DNA of 64,000 nucleotides from Solitalea agri (GCF_023914155.1 NZ_JAMWYS010000032.1:1-64000), one strand, 5' to 3'; positions 52,020 to 62,741 are shown, counted from the stretch's first letter. A program made the numbers and translations. The notes: generated from the letters alone by a model not told the origin.

Positions 52020-52762
52020 TGAAAGTATCAATTATTACAGTAGTATACAACAATAAGGAAACTATCGATGATACAATAAAATCAATATTGAATCAGTCGT
52101 ATAAAAATATAGAATACATTATCATTGATGGAAATTCAAATGACGGTACTTGTGAGATAATTAAATCTTATGGAGATAAGATCACTAAGTTTATTTCAGA
52201 ACCCGATAAAGGTATTTATGATGCTATGAATAAAGGGTTATCTTTGGCAATAGGGGATGTAATTGGTATTCTGAATGCGGACGATTTTTATGTGAATAAC
52301 AATGTAATTTCAAAGATAGTTGCTGCATTCGACCAGACTCATTGTGATGCTGTATATAGTGATTTAATATATGTTGATCAATTTAATATTTCCAAGCAGA
52401 TTCGAAAATGGAAAACAGGGAAATATAAACCAGGCTCCTTTTTGAATGGATGGATGCCTCCTCATCCAACTTTTTTTGTAAGAAGAGAAGTTTATGAAGA
52501 GCATGGATTGTTTAATACCTTATTAAGAAGCGCTGCTGATTATGAGATAATGTTACGATTTATTCATAAACATAAAATCAAACTCGGATATATACCTGAG
52601 GTGCTTGTTAAAATGCGTGCAGGGGGAGTGAGTAATGTCAGTTTAAAGAATCGACTCAGGGCAAATAAGGAAGATAGGATGGCTTGGCAAATAAATGGTT
52701 TAAAACCTTATTTTTTTACAACATGGTTGAAGCCGTTAAGAAAGATAAGTCAATTTATTTAA
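52019..52762 (+). CDS. Glycosyltransferase, family 2
   Basis: The 247-aa protein has the GT-A signature: VSIITVVYNNKETIDDTIKS, the YIIIDGNSNDGT motif, and the DXD-like NADDFY near residue 89. The segment GWMPPHPTFFVRREVYEEHG is common in WcaA/WcaE-type colanic acid transferases. It is inverting by family rule. It overlaps the acetyltransferase stop by one base, so the pair is translationally coupled. Confidence 0.85.
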   Translation: MKVSIITVVYNNKETIDDTIKSILNQSYKNIEYIIIDGNSNDGTCEIIKSYGDKITKFISEPDKGIYDAMNKGLSLAIGDVIGILNADDFYVNNNVISKIVAAFDQTHCDAVYSDLIYVDQFNISKQIRKWKTGKYKPGSFLNGWMPPHPTFFVRREVYEEHGLFNTLLRSAADYEIMLRFIHKHKIKLGYIPEVLVKMRAGGVSNVSLKNRLRANKEDRMAWQINGLKPYFFTTWLKPLRKISQFI

Positions 52763-52964
52763 AGGAGTTTTACTCTGCAGTTGTTTTTCTGACCAGCTAG
52801 ATATTTTAATTATTTTTAATGAGATAGTTGTTTTGTAATGTAAGTTAAGGCGTAGATTATAGTAAGTGACATCAAAATTCTAAACAAAGACAAATTTCCT
52901 CTGGCAAGCTTCTTGCTAACACAAGTCTTTCCCAAGTTAAATTCACTCATTTAGTGTAATTTAT

Positions 52965-52972
52965 TAACTTTG
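52965..52972 (+). promoter_or_regulatory. -7 box of the WecA-like gene
   Basis: TAACTTTG followed by CG matches TAnnTTTG, 23 bases before the ATG at 52996. Confidence 0.6.
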
Positions 52973-52995
52973 CGAAGTTTTTCAACCTATTGCTT

Positions 52996-54156
52996 ATGCT
53001 TCTACACTTACTTATTTTTCTTTCTGCACTTTTGGTGGTAAGTTTCTCAATTCCATCAATTATATATGTGGCATTCAAGAAAAGGTTGTTTGATGTTCCT
53101 ACAGAAGAACGTAAAATTCATAAAAAGATTATCCCTAACCTAGGAGGGGTAGCTATATTTACTGGATTTCTGTTTTCTACCTCATTATTTATTAAGAGTT
53201 CTTTATTGCCAGAAGCGGGAGTTATTTTGGCTTCAGGGATTATTCTTTTTGTTATTGGACTTAAAGACGATCTAGTAGGAATGAGCCCGGTAAAAAAACT
53301 TATGGCGCAGATTATTGCTGCTATGTTAGTTGCTGTATTAGCTGATATCCGTGTAAGGAGCATGTATGGGATGTTAGGTTTAACGGATCTTTCCTATCCA
53401 ATAAGTGTAGGGTTAACGGTGTTCATAATGGTCGCTGTGGTGAATGCATTTAATCTGGTTGATGGTATTGATGGTTTGGCCGGAGGCTTGGGGGTAGTGG
53501 TTTCCTTGACTTATTCTGTGCTTTTTTATTTAATGGGTGATTATGGCTGGTCCTATATGGCTATAGCCATGGCAGGATCGCTTATCGGTTTCCTAATCTA
53601 TAATGTGTCGCCTGCTAAAATATTTATGGGGGATACTGGTTCTCTTTTGGTGGGTATGATCTCAGCCATTTTGAGTATACAATTTATAGATTTCAGTGGT
53701 ACTCATACAATTAATGCTTTTGGATTTGGAGTTCATGCATCTCCAGCGTTAGTAATGGCAATTCTAATAATTCCATTGTTTGATACTACTCGAGTATTTA
53801 CACTCCGTATCCTTAATAGCGAATCACCTTTTAAGGCAGATAGAAATCACCTTCATCATCGCTTAATTGATTTGAAATTATCACATACTGTTTGTGCGTT
53901 AATATTGGTTGGAGTTAATCTGCTATTTATTTCATTAGCTCTTGCTTTTCAACAAATAGGAACGATGGAATTGCTCGTAATTCTTTCCTTGTTTGCCATT
54001 TTTTGCAACTCGGCATTAACCATTCTGTTGAATCAACGGAAGAAAAAATACATCTTACCTCAAGCTCCTCAGCATTTGGAGTCTCCAATGACTGATCCAA
54101 AAGTAGAGAAAGAGAAATTTGTAGAGTCTATCTTAGAGCGCATTGCCAAAAACTAA
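52996..54156 (+). CDS. Undecaprenyl-phosphate sugar-1-phosphate transferase, WecA-like
   Basis: The enzyme starts a repeat unit by joining a sugar-1-phosphate to undecaprenyl phosphate. The 386-aa protein has about 10 membrane segments and the family's cytoplasmic motifs: KKIIPNLGGVAIF, GLKDDLVGMSP (acidic pair), NAFNLVDGIDGLAGG, FMGDTGSLLVG and a late RNHLHHRLI. The ATG at 52996 is preferred over a TTG at 52990. Its own -7 box suggests it can be expressed apart from the upstream GT genes. The Wzi/RemB-like gene follows. Confidence 0.9.
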   Translation: MLLHLLIFLSALLVVSFSIPSIIYVAFKKRLFDVPTEERKIHKKIIPNLGGVAIFTGFLFSTSLFIKSSLLPEAGVILASGIILFVIGLKDDLVGMSPVKKLMAQIIAAMLVAVLADIRVRSMYGMLGLTDLSYPISVGLTVFIMVAVVNAFNLVDGIDGLAGGLGVVVSLTYSVLFYLMGDYGWSYMAIAMAGSLIGFLIYNVSPAKIFMGDTGSLLVGMISAILSIQFIDFSGTHTINAFGFGVHASPALVMAILIIPLFDTTRVFTLRILNSESPFKADRNHLHHRLIDLKLSHTVCALILVGVNLLFISLALAFQQIGTMELLVILSLFAIFCNSALTILLNQRKKKYILPQAPQHLESPMTDPKVEKEKFVESILERIAKN

Positions 54157-54192
54157 AGTAATTTCTTTGGTTTCAACATATTGTATCATACC

Positions 54193-55815
54193 ATGAATTT
54201 TTCTTTTCGGAAACTATTAGTTTTCTTGTCATTTATTGCTACTGGTTTTCCTTCCCTAGCTCAAACTGTTACCAATCTAGGTACATATTTAACCCCGCAA
54301 GAGGCAAAAAGATTATATACAGATTCTGTAGTCCGTCACACTTCATTCAGACCGTATGTTTTGAACGATAATGATTCCTTATTTCTTAATAAAGATTCTT
54401 CTAGCCATATAACCTGGGGTGGCAGAAAATTGTTTGATGAGCATCTTTTGCAAGTAGTTAAACCTGAGTATAAGTTATACCTTGATTTCTTGCCAGATTT
54501 TCAGGTTGGAAGTGATTTGAAGAATGACCGAACTACATGGGTGAATACCCGTGGTTTTCTGATAGGTGGAAATATTGGAAAAAGTTTCTCATTCTACACC
54601 TCGTTTTATGAGAATCAGGGAGTGTTTCCTCTGTATGTTGATAATTACACCCGTAGCGTTGGAGTTTTGCCTGGACAAGGAGAAGTGAGGAACTACGGAG
54701 ATCATGGATTCGATTACTCATCTTCTCAAGGTCATATTTCATATACCCCATCAAAATACCTCAATTTCGATTTAGGATATGATAAGAATTTTATAGGCGA
54801 CGGTTATCGTTCATTATTATTGTCAGACGTTGCCGCGCCTTATCCATATGTTAAATTAACAGCTTCAGTTTGGAAACTTCGTTACATGATGATGTGGTCC
54901 CAGATGATTGATAGAGAATCTCCAAGATTGGATTATCAGAATGGATACCGAAAAAAATGGGGAGCCTTTCATTATTTAGACTGGAATATTTCTAAAAAGG
55001 TGTCAGTTGGTTTATTTGAGAATATTATTTGGATGGATGCTGATTCACTTGGCAAGCGAGGTTTTGACTGGAGCTATTTGAATCCATTATTGTTCTTTAG
55101 GCCAGTTGAGTTCGCAAATGGATCTCCAGACAAAGCTCTAGTGGGTTTAACCGCTAAGTATAAAATGCTTAATAAGTTTACTTGGTATGGGCAGTTTGCA
55201 TTGAATGAATTCACTGCAAAAGAGTTTTTTAGTGGTGACGGATATTGGGCTAATAAATGGGGTACTCAAATAGGATTTAGGTCATTCGATATCTTTGGTA
55301 TTCCTAATCTGCATTTTCAAGGGGAGGCTAATATCGTGCGACCATACACATATACCGCGCGTATCCCAGTTGTTGAAGGGGTTGCGGTTTCTAACAACGG
55401 AAAGCCCACCAATAATTATACTCACTTCTCGCAGCCATTGGCGCACCTTTGGGGAGCTAACTTCGAAGAGTTTTTAGGAATCGTTAATTATACCTATAAG
55501 CGCTTGGATATAAGAGGTCAGTTCTCATATGGATATTACGGGCTTGATCCAGAAGGATTGAATTATGGTAAAAATATCCTTAAACCTTATGATACAAGGG
55601 TTAGTGATTATGGCAATTATATCGGCCAGGGAATAACTACTAGTTTATATTATGGAGATATTAAGATAGCGTATGTTTTAAATCCAAAGTATAACCTTCG
55701 TTTCGAAACTGGATTAACTTATCGAAATGAAAAGAATGATGTTTCACCTTCAAAAACCACCATTTTAAGTATAGGATTAAGAAGTTCATTTCGAAATCTT
55801 TATTACGATTTTTAA
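54193..55815 (+). CDS. Outer-membrane protein of the Wzi/RemB type
   Basis: The protein has a signal peptide (FRKLLVFLSFIATGFPSLAQ) and then ~500 residues of beta-barrel-like sequence with many Tyr, Gly and Asn. Stretches such as FDLGYDKNFIGDGYRSLLLS and WSYLNPLLFFRPVEFANGSP match the Wzi capsule-assembly family and its Flavobacterium gliding relative RemB. Wzi anchors capsule on the cell surface, which fits a locus of capsule genes. The ATG at 54193 (540 aa) is chosen over a TTG at 54181. A gliding role cannot be excluded. Confidence 0.8.
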   Translation: MNFSFRKLLVFLSFIATGFPSLAQTVTNLGTYLTPQEAKRLYTDSVVRHTSFRPYVLNDNDSLFLNKDSSSHITWGGRKLFDEHLLQVVKPEYKLYLDFLPDFQVGSDLKNDRTTWVNTRGFLIGGNIGKSFSFYTSFYENQGVFPLYVDNYTRSVGVLPGQGEVRNYGDHGFDYSSSQGHISYTPSKYLNFDLGYDKNFIGDGYRSLLLSDVAAPYPYVKLTASVWKLRYMMMWSQMIDRESPRLDYQNGYRKKWGAFHYLDWNISKKVSVGLFENIIWMDADSLGKRGFDWSYLNPLLFFRPVEFANGSPDKALVGLTAKYKMLNKFTWYGQFALNEFTAKEFFSGDGYWANKWGTQIGFRSFDIFGIPNLHFQGEANIVRPYTYTARIPVVEGVAVSNNGKPTNNYTHFSQPLAHLWGANFEEFLGIVNYTYKRLDIRGQFSYGYYGLDPEGLNYGKNILKPYDTRVSDYGNYIGQGITTSLYYGDIKIAYVLNPKYNLRFETGLTYRNEKNDVSPSKTTILSIGLRSSFRNLYYDF

Positions 55816-55824
55816 TATAAAAGA

Positions 55825-55855
55825 AGAAGCCAAAATCAATTTGATTTCGGCTTCT
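55825..55855. terminator. Convergent terminator between the Wzi-like gene and dxs
   Basis: AGAAGCC (55825-55831) pairs with GGCTTCT (55849-55855), with a second helix AAATCA/TGATTT inside. The stem lies between two convergent genes. Confidence 0.7.
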
Positions 55856-55880
55856 ATATTGACTTTCGGTTATTCAACTT

Positions 55881-57809
55881 TTAAATGGCAATCATTTTTG
55901 CAGTACTCGATTCAATCATTGATTTCACAGTTTTTGTTATGGCTTGCCAGTCGTACTCACACTCTGCATAAAGTTCAGCCTGTTCGCCATGCTCCACCAC
56001 TTTATCAGGAATGCCTAAGCGTTTTATTTGTGCGCTATATCCATGGTCAGCCATGAACTCTAAAACTGCAGAACCCATACCTCCCATAATGCACCCGTCT
56101 TCAACTGTAATTATTTTATTAAACTTCTTGAAAACTTCATGTAATAGCTCTTCATCTAAAGGCTTTATAAAACGTAAGTCATAATGAGCAGGGTTAACGC
56201 CTTCTGCACTTAATTCAGTACAGGCTTTTACAGCCTGGTTTCCAATTGCTCCAATGCTTAAGATCGCAACATCTTCACCGTCGCATATTTTTCTGCCCTT
56301 GCCGATTTCAATTGCTTGCATTGGTCGCTTCCAATCAGGCATTACTCCATTTCCACGAGGATAACGAATGACAAATGGTCCCATGTCTTCTTGTTGAGCT
56401 GTAAACATCAGGTTTCGTAACTCTTCTTCATTCATGGGTGCTGAAACAGTCATGTTTGGAATGCAGCGCATATAAGCTAAGTCATATGCACCATGGTGAG
56501 TTGGTCCATCTGCACCTGCAATGCCTGCCCTATCTAAACAAAAAACAACGTTTAATTTTTGTAGCGCTACATCATGAATGACTTGGTCATAGGCTCTTTG
56601 CATAAACGATGAGTAGATATTACAAAATGGAACCATCCCTTGCGTGGCTAAGCCTGCTGAAAAGGTTACCGCATGTTGTTCCGCTATACCAACATCAAAT
56701 GCCCTATCAGGCATGGCTTTCATCATAATGTTTAGTGAACAGCCTGATGGCATAGCTGGGGTAACTCCCATGATTTTTGGGTTTTGTTCAGCTAGTTCAA
56801 CTATGGTATTTCCGAAGACATCCTGAAATTTAGGTGGCTGCGGAGTATTAGGGATTGATTTTTTGATCTCTCCAGTGATCTTGTCAAATAAGCCTGGTGC
56901 ATGCCACTTGGTCTGGTCTTGTTCTGCCAAAGCGTATCCCTTGCCTTTAACCGTTAAGCAATGCAATAGTTTCGGTCCAGGAATATGTTTAAGGTCTTCT
57001 AAAACCTTTGCCACGTGTTCTACATTGTGGCCGTCTATAGGTCCGAAATACCTGAATTTTAAAGCCTCGAAGAAATTACTTTGTTTAAGTATGCTTCCTT
57101 TTATCGATTTTTCGATTTTCTTAACAATCTCGCGGGCATTAGGTCCGAATTTGCTGATCGGTCCTAATATCTTCCAAACATCATTTTTAAACTGATTGTA
57201 TGATTGAGAAGTAGTAATGTCAGTCAAGTACTCTTTTAGTGCACCTACATTTGGGTCAATTGACATGCAATTGTCATTTAGTATTACTAAAAGATTAGAG
57301 TTCTCCACACCAGCATGATTCAAGGCTTCAAACGCCATTCCTGCGGTCATAGCTCCATCGCCAATGATTGCAATATGCTGACGGTCCTTTTCGCCTTTAT
57401 ACTGTGAAGCCACGGCCATGCCTAAAGCTGCAGAAATAGAGGTTGAAGAGTGTCCTACACCAAAGGTGTCATATTCGCTTTCCGAACGCTTAGGGAAACC
57501 ACTTATTCCGCCATAAATTCTATTGGTGTGAAAGTTGTCGCGCCTGCCGGTTAAAATTTTGTGTCCGTAGGCTTGATGGCCAACATCAAACAATACTTGA
57601 TCGTACGGGGTGTTGAATACATAATGCAACGCAACGGTTAGTTCCACCACACCCAGACTGGCGGCGAAATGGCCACCGTTTACCGAAACGATATCGATAA
57701 TGTACTGTCTTAATTCTTTGCAAACTTCCTGAAGTTGCTCTTCCTTTAAATTTCTTAAGTCGGAAGGATAATTTATTGTTTTTAACAATGTTCCCGCTTC
57801 AACCTGCAT
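55881..57809 (-). CDS. dxs: 1-deoxy-D-xylulose-5-phosphate synthase
   Basis: Dxs makes DXP from pyruvate and glyceraldehyde-3-phosphate in the first step of the MEP isoprenoid pathway. The 642-aa protein has the TPP/Mg motif [20 protein letters not shown] with ILNDNCMSI, the histidine [25 protein letters not shown], the transketolase motif [15 protein letters not shown] and the C-terminal transketolase domain ([13 protein letters not shown]). Its product eventually yields undecaprenyl phosphate used by the polysaccharide locus, though the pathway is general. Confidence 0.97.
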   Translation of the reverse strand: MQVEAGTLLKTINYPSDLRNLKEEQLQEVCKELRQYIIDIVSVNGGHFAASLGVVELTVALHYVFNTPYDQVLFDVGHQAYGHKILTGRRDNFHTNRIYGGISGFPKRSESEYDTFGVGHSSTSISAALGMAVASQYKGEKDRQHIAIIGDGAMTAGMAFEALNHAGVENSNLLVILNDNCMSIDPNVGALKEYLTDITTSQSYNQFKNDVWKILGPISKFGPNAREIVKKIEKSIKGSILKQSNFFEALKFRYFGPIDGHNVEHVAKVLEDLKHIPGPKLLHCLTVKGKGYALAEQDQTKWHAPGLFDKITGEIKKSIPNTPQPPKFQDVFGNTIVELAEQNPKIMGVTPAMPSGCSLNIMMKAMPDRAFDVGIAEQHAVTFSAGLATQGMVPFCNIYSSFMQRAYDQVIHDVALQKLNVVFCLDRAGIAGADGPTHHGAYDLAYMRCIPNMTVSAPMNEEELRNLMFTAQQEDMGPFVIRYPRGNGVMPDWKRPMQAIEIGKGRKICDGEDVAILSIGAIGNQAVKACTELSAEGVNPAHYDLRFIKPLDEELLHEVFKKFNKIITVEDGCIMGGMGSAVLEFMADHGYSAQIKRLGIPDKVVEHGEQAELYAECEYDWQAITKTVKSMIESSTAKMIAI

Positions 57810-57846
57810 TGTTCGATATTAAATAAACACTAGTTGTTTAAGCCAG

Positions 57847-57854
57847 CAAATATA
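57847..57854 (-). promoter_or_regulatory. -7 box of dxs
   Basis: On the minus strand TATATTTG matches TAnnTTTG, about 37 bases before the dxs ATG. Confidence 0.55.
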
Positions 57855-58008
57855 TGATTTAAACGCTACAAAAGAGCTTATGTTTCTGTAGGTAGTTGAA
57901 AATGACATTATAATAATCATAATCAAATTAATAAATACAAATACTTAATTACAAACTACTTATCCTCAATGGTTGAAAATTAGTCCATTGATAATTAATG
58001 TGGAACTG

Positions 58009-58016
58009 TATTTTTG
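58009..58016 (+). promoter_or_regulatory. -7 box of scpA
   Basis: TATTTTTG matches TAnnTTTG, with a TTG 18 bases upstream as possible -33. It ends 19 bases before the proposed start at 58036. Confidence 0.55.
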
Positions 58017-58035
58017 CGACAAACCGATAAATGTT

Positions 58036-58803
58036 TTGAGTTTCGAGATAAAGTTAGCACAGTTTGAAGGTCCGTTTGATCTGCTCTTATTTTTTATTGA
58101 GCGGGATGAATTAGATATTCATGATATTCCTATTGCACGAATTACCAATGATTTCCTGGATTATATTCACGCCATGCAGGCGATGAACATAGAGTTAGCT
58201 AGTGAGTTTATATTGGTTGCTGCTACTTTAATGCGTATTAAAGCCAAGATGCTTATTCCTCGACCTGAATTGGATGAAGAGGGAAATGAAGTTGACCCTC
58301 GACTAGACCTTGTTCAACAGCTGTTGGAATATAAAAAATACAAGGCTGTTCTTAATGAGTTTCAATACCTCGAGGACGAACGACTTAAGCAGGAAAAGCG
58401 TGGAAATATAGCGCAGGAGCTCGAGCAGATTGCGAGCCAGGCGATGCCAGGTGAAGAATTACAATCATTAGATTTATACCGCTTGCTTACTGTTTATGAA
58501 AAGGTTTTGCAGCGTTTTGCCGCAGGTAACCAACAAGTAGTGCATACCGTTGTTCAGTATCCTTACTCGATAGAAGAACAAAAAGAAGCGGTAATGAAAC
58601 TTTTTGAGAAAGAAAGCCGGGTGAGTTTCGAGGATGTTTTGGCGATAAGTAATGATAAAGTTCAGCTTGTTTACAGTTTTCTAGCTGTTTTGGAACTATT
58701 ACAACAACAAATACTCGATATAAATATTGGTCTTGGTTTTAATAATTTTTGGCTCTCAACAAAAACAGATGTTGAAGAATCTGTAGAAGAAATGGAAAAA
58801 TAA
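58036..58803 (+). CDS. scpA: Segregation and condensation protein A
   Basis: ScpA is the kleisin subunit of the SMC-ScpAB complex that compacts and segregates chromosomes. The protein has FEIKLAQFEGPFDLLLFFIERDEL (in pieces, residues 3-26), IHDIPIARITNDFLDYI and VAATLMRIKAKMLIP at its N-terminus, a coiled linker, and a C-terminal winged-helix end. The open frame reaches back to 57973, but the -7 promoter box at 58009 lies inside that extension, so a TTG at 58036 (255 aa) is chosen, which also fits the family start. Confidence 0.9.
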   Translation: MSFEIKLAQFEGPFDLLLFFIERDELDIHDIPIARITNDFLDYIHAMQAMNIELASEFILVAATLMRIKAKMLIPRPELDEEGNEVDPRLDLVQQLLEYKKYKAVLNEFQYLEDERLKQEKRGNIAQELEQIASQAMPGEELQSLDLYRLLTVYEKVLQRFAAGNQQVVHTVVQYPYSIEEQKEAVMKLFEKESRVSFEDVLAISNDKVQLVYSFLAVLELLQQQILDINIGLGFNNFWLSTKTDVEESVEEMEK

Positions 58804-58912
58804 TTTGAAGTCAGAAATTCAATATCCTTATCTGCCCTCAATACTTATTGGTATTCTATTAACAATCTTCCCGCTATCTTATTAATTCTAAAAAAGAGTT
58901 AGTAAATTCGCG

Positions 58913-58920
58913 GCTCCTGA
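58913..58920 (+). promoter_or_regulatory. Variant -7 box before glyA
   Basis: TAAATTCG followed by CGG is one base from TAnnTTTG. The leader to the ATG would be about 75-80 bases. No glycine riboswitch fold was recognised in it. Confidence 0.4.
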
Positions 58921-59003
58921 AATTCAAAGTGGTAGCTATATGAATTCTATCTGAAATGAATAAATAAGCACCTACTTAAACATTCTAAACAAATTATTCT
59001 CGT

Positions 59004-60275
59004 ATGAACAGAGATACCGTTCTATTTGATCTTATCGCTAAAGAAGCAAATCGCCAGGAAGAAGGCATCGAATTAATCGCCTCAGAAAATTTCACTAGCA
59101 AACAAGTAATGGAAGCTCAAGGCTCATGTTTAACAAACAAGTATGCCGAAGGGTTGCCAAATAAACGTTACTATGGAGGTTGTCAGGTTGTTGATCAAGT
59201 TGAGCAACTGGCTATTGATCGTGCAAAGGAGCTTTTCGGAGCTGCATGGGTGAATGTTCAGCCGCACTCAGGTGCTTCTGCAAATGCTGCAGTATTTCTA
59301 GCGTTATTGCAAGCTGGTGATAAGATTTTAGGTTTTGATCTGTCTCATGGAGGACATTTAACTCACGGATCTCCGGTAAACTTCTCTGGTCGTTTATATC
59401 AACCTAATTTTTATGGTGTTGAGAAAGAAACCGGTTTGATTGACTACAAGCAAATGGAAGAAGTTGCCATGCGTGAGAAACCAAAAATGATTATTTGTGG
59501 AGCTTCTGCTTACTCACGTGATTGGGATTATGTTAAAATCCGTCAGATAGCTGATCAGGTTGGAGCTTTAGTTTTAGCTGATATTTCTCATCCTGCAGGT
59601 TTAATTGCTAAAGGCTTATTAAACGATCCATTGAAACATTGTCATGTGGTTTCAACTACTACCCATAAAACTTTACGTGGTCCTCGTGGTGGTATGATAA
59701 TGATGGGTCAGGATTTCGAGAATCCATGGGGACAAAAAACTCCAAAAGGTGAACTGAAAATGATGTCGGCAATTTTGGATGGCGCTGTTTTTCCTGGAAC
59801 TCAGGGTGGTCCTTTGGAACACGTTATCGCCGGTAAAGCAGTTGCTTTTGGTGAGGCTTTAACAGACGATTATTTGAACTACATTACACAGGTTAAGAAA
59901 AATGCTAGCCGTATGGCGCAAGCATTTGTTGATCGTGGTTATCAGATTATTTCAGGAGGTACCGACAACCATTTAATGCTTATCGATTTGCGTAATAAGA
60001 ATGTAACAGGTAAAGCTGCTGAAGCTGCTTTAGTTGCCGCCGATATTACCACCAATAAGAATATGGTTCCTTTCGACGATAAATCACCGTTTGTGACCTC
60101 AGGTTTCCGCGTGGGAACGGCAGCTGTAACTACTCGTGGGATGAAAGAAGAACACATGGACACAATTGTTGAGTTGATTGATCGCGTGCTAATGAACATT
60201 GATAATGAAGCGGAACTTAAAGGTGTGAAGAAAAAAGTAAACGCTTGGATGAATGACTTTCCTTTGTATAAGTAG
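59004..60275 (+). CDS. glyA: Serine hydroxymethyltransferase
   Basis: GlyA interconverts serine and glycine with tetrahydrofolate and supplies one-carbon units. The 423-aa PLP enzyme has [30 protein letters not shown], the PLP lysine in [16 protein letters not shown], and [15 protein letters not shown] near the end. Length and start fit the family. The gene is single, with a 200-base upstream space that holds only its presumptive promoter. Confidence 0.97.
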   Translation: MNRDTVLFDLIAKEANRQEEGIELIASENFTSKQVMEAQGSCLTNKYAEGLPNKRYYGGCQVVDQVEQLAIDRAKELFGAAWVNVQPHSGASANAAVFLALLQAGDKILGFDLSHGGHLTHGSPVNFSGRLYQPNFYGVEKETGLIDYKQMEEVAMREKPKMIICGASAYSRDWDYVKIRQIADQVGALVLADISHPAGLIAKGLLNDPLKHCHVVSTTTHKTLRGPRGGMIMMGQDFENPWGQKTPKGELKMMSAILDGAVFPGTQGGPLEHVIAGKAVAFGEALTDDYLNYITQVKKNASRMAQAFVDRGYQIISGGTDNHLMLIDLRNKNVTGKAAEAALVAADITTNKNMVPFDDKSPFVTSGFRVGTAAVTTRGMKEEHMDTIVELIDRVLMNIDNEAELKGVKKKVNAWMNDFPLYK

Positions 60276-60294
60276 TATTTATATAGATATATTG

Positions 60295-60326
60295 AAAATG
60301 GCAGTGATTTTATCGCTGCCATTTTT
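60295..60326 (+). terminator. Terminator of glyA
   Basis: AAAATGGCAG (60295-60304) and CTGCCATTTT (60316-60325) form the stem, with a further TTTT-rich tail, about 20 bases after the glyA stop. The rest of the gap up to 60530 shows no gene. Confidence 0.8.
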
Positions 60327-60529
60327 GGTTTAAAGGAATTGGGAGTCCTAGTATGAATTCAGTTTTCTTAAATTGAAATAATCTGTTATGTGGAGACAAT
60401 TATTTTCTTATTGTTTAGTGAAAGTAATTATCAAGTACACTTAAGATAGATTGTAATAAAAGGCGCAATAAAGACCGATTAAGGCATATTTTTAATGTAT
60501 TTTGTGTTATGAATTAAATAAAAACTAAT

Positions 60530-61768
60530 ATGAAAATAAAATTTACGCTCACTCAACTCTTTATCACCATTGCTCTTTTAAGCTTTACTTCTTTTATAGA
60601 AGGATGTTCGAAGAAGGAGGAGATTACAGGTGTCGCTACCGATCTTTTTCAAAAAATTCCTAAGCCATCAATAGACCTTTCTGCAAAACATCAAGGAGAT
60701 GAAATTGCTGGTAGATATATCGTTTTGTTCGAAGATCCTTCGGTTACAATTGAATCTACCAATGAATCGTTAACGTATGAGCAGTCCACTGAAAAGTCAA
60801 TTGAATTGGCGCGTCAACTTGTTGCTGAAACTGGATTAAAGGCAGCTAAAGTTGAAATGGCTTTTGGCTCTGTTTTAACGGGTTGTGTGCTTAGTGGCAT
60901 TTCGAAGAGTGATCTTAAAATGCTTGAGGCCAGTAAGAAAGTTAAAATGGTTGAATCTGATAAGGTCATCGCCTTAAAACCAATGAAGATTAAGAAATGC
61001 CACACTGCGAGTGAATCTGTTCCATGGGGTGTTCAACGTATTGGAGGAAGTCGCAATGGTAAAGGTAAAACTGCATGGGTTTTAGACTCTGGAGTAGATC
61101 TAGGTCATACAGACTTATATGTCGATAAAGTTTTAGGGAAAAATTTTGTTGATGATGGTGCTGATGAACAAGACTATTTTGGACATGGAACACATGTAGC
61201 CGGTATAATTGGTGCGAAGAGGAATCATGTCGGCATTGTTGGAGTGGCTGCTGGTGCTAAAATAGTGCCGGTGCGGGTGCTCGACTTTGAAGGTATTGGG
61301 GTACTCTCATGGGTCATTGGAGCTGTAAATTATGTTGGGGCTAAGGCTAAAAAAGGAGAAGTTGCAAATTTAAGTTTAGTCACCCCTGCATCCAAATGTC
61401 TCGATTGTGCAGTTTTAAGAGCCTCTTCCAAAGGAATTAAGTTTGTTTTAGCTGCAGGTAATACCACTGAAGATGCCAATTTGTATTCTCCCGGTCGTGT
61501 GAATGGCTCCAATATTTATACTATCAGTGCTTGTGATCAAATGGATGGATTAGCATGGTTTTCTAATTATGGCAATCCACCAATTGATTTTGCTGCACCT
61601 GGGGTTGATATTCCTTCAACCTACCTTAATGGTGGATACGCGACTTTAAGTGGTACATCCATGGCCGCACCGCATGTAGCAGGTATTCTTTTATTGGGTT
61701 CAGTAAAAGCAAACGGAGTTGTTAGTAATGATGTGGATGGTGAGCCTGATAAAATAGCACATTGGTAA
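60530..61768 (+). CDS. Subtilisin-like S8 protease, predicted lipoprotein
   Basis: The 412-aa protein has a lipoprotein-like signal (FTSFIEGC, Cys26), then an I9 propeptide-inhibitor-like region (GRYIVLFEDPSV near residue 61). The S8 catalytic triad is complete: Asp186 in VLDSGVD, His219 in FGHGTHVAG, Ser376 in SGTSMAAPH, with the oxyanion Asn311 in AAGNTT. It is therefore an envelope-anchored serine protease. The substrate is unknown. The frame ends only ~36 residues after the Ser, without the secretion C-terminal domain seen in some Bacteroidota proteases. Confidence 0.9.
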   Translation: MKIKFTLTQLFITIALLSFTSFIEGCSKKEEITGVATDLFQKIPKPSIDLSAKHQGDEIAGRYIVLFEDPSVTIESTNESLTYEQSTEKSIELARQLVAETGLKAAKVEMAFGSVLTGCVLSGISKSDLKMLEASKKVKMVESDKVIALKPMKIKKCHTASESVPWGVQRIGGSRNGKGKTAWVLDSGVDLGHTDLYVDKVLGKNFVDDGADEQDYFGHGTHVAGIIGAKRNHVGIVGVAAGAKIVPVRVLDFEGIGVLSWVIGAVNYVGAKAKKGEVANLSLVTPASKCLDCAVLRASSKGIKFVLAAGNTTEDANLYSPGRVNGSNIYTISACDQMDGLAWFSNYGNPPIDFAAPGVDIPSTYLNGGYATLSGTSMAAPHVAGILLLGSVKANGVVSNDVDGEPDKIAHW

Positions 61769-62007
61769 TAGGAGTAATGTAATAAAGTGAGTCTGGAATT
61801 TTTAAAGAAAATTATCAAGGGAGGTTGAGAAAGATTAAATTAGCGGACTTAAAACCTCTGTAAAAAAAGAAAGCAAGATTAACTAAGTTAATCCCGCCTT
61901 CTATCTAAATTTACGCTCTCTTTGTCTTTTTACGCAGCCAACAGCAAAAGGTTACAAAAAAAATAAAAAATTTATAGTGTAGTTGTAACACACAGATTTA
62001 CAGCCAT

Positions 62008-62044
62008 AAAAACTGTTCAAACATTTAAAGTTTGAACAGTTTTT
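62008..62044. terminator. Bidirectional terminator between the protease and comF genes
   Basis: AAAAACTGTTCAAAC (62008-62022) pairs with GTTTGAACAGTTTTT (62030-62044), a 15-bp perfect stem with T-runs on both strands. It lies at the 3' end of the comF-like gene. The rest of the gap (61769-62007) shows no gene. Confidence 0.88.
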
Positions 62045-62741
62045 ATTTTGCATAAGCAATTGCCGCCACGCTTATTCTTACTCCCTCAATTTTACTTAAG
62101 CATTCAATGCATGCTATTAGCGTAGATCCTGTAGTAATAACATCATCAACCAATAAAATATGTTTGCCTATTAAGGTTGTTGGATTGTTTACTTGAAAAA
62201 TACTTTCAACGTTCTGATGCCGTTGGAATCTGCTTTTTCTTGTTTGGGTTTCATTAGAAGATTCTCTGCTTAAAGTATGGGTATCTATAGGAACTTGCAT
62301 GCTTTCTGACAAACCTAATGCAAAACACTCACTTTGGTTATAGCCCCTGCTTTTTAATTTCTTTTTATGCAATGGGACTGGGATAATAATATCAGACGCG
62401 TTAAACGGGGCAGAGTATGAAAGCTGATAGCCATAAATCCGGCCTACTTTTCTTCCTACTTGCTCTTGGCCTTTATATTTAAGTTGATGCAGAAGATTTT
62501 GAACCTTACCTCCTTTCCTGAAATGAAAGCAAGCGCTTGCTCCCTCAATTAATGTTTTACCCCAAAATTGTTTGGCCACAGGATTTTCTTTATCCAAATG
62601 AAAATTGGTATAAGGCAAATGTTGTTGGCAATACAAACAAATGGTTTCCTCGCCTTTAAAAAGGTTATTGCCACATGCCTGACAAATTTCAGGGAATACC
62701 AATGATAAGAAATCATGGAAATATTCAATTAAAAAATTCAT
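62043..62741 (-). CDS. comF: ComF-family phosphoribosyltransferase-like protein
   Basis: The 232-aa protein has an N-terminal zinc-ribbon-like Cys4 set (Cys20, Cys23, Cys35, Cys38 in CQACG and CLYC) and a PRPP-binding loop ILLVDDVITTGSTLIAC near residue 190. ComF members act in natural competence or in salvage in species where studied. Other competence genes are not in view, so competence is only a possibility. rlmN lies directly upstream on the same strand with a 62-base spacer. Confidence 0.85.
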   Translation of the reverse strand: MNFLIEYFHDFLSLVFPEICQACGNNLFKGEETICLYCQQHLPYTNFHLDKENPVAKQFWGKTLIEGASACFHFRKGGKVQNLLHQLKYKGQEQVGRKVGRIYGYQLSYSAPFNASDIIIPVPLHKKKLKSRGYNQSECFALGLSESMQVPIDTHTLSRESSNETQTRKSRFQRHQNVESIFQVNNPTTLIGKHILLVDDVITTGSTLIACIECLSKIEGVRISVAAIAYAK

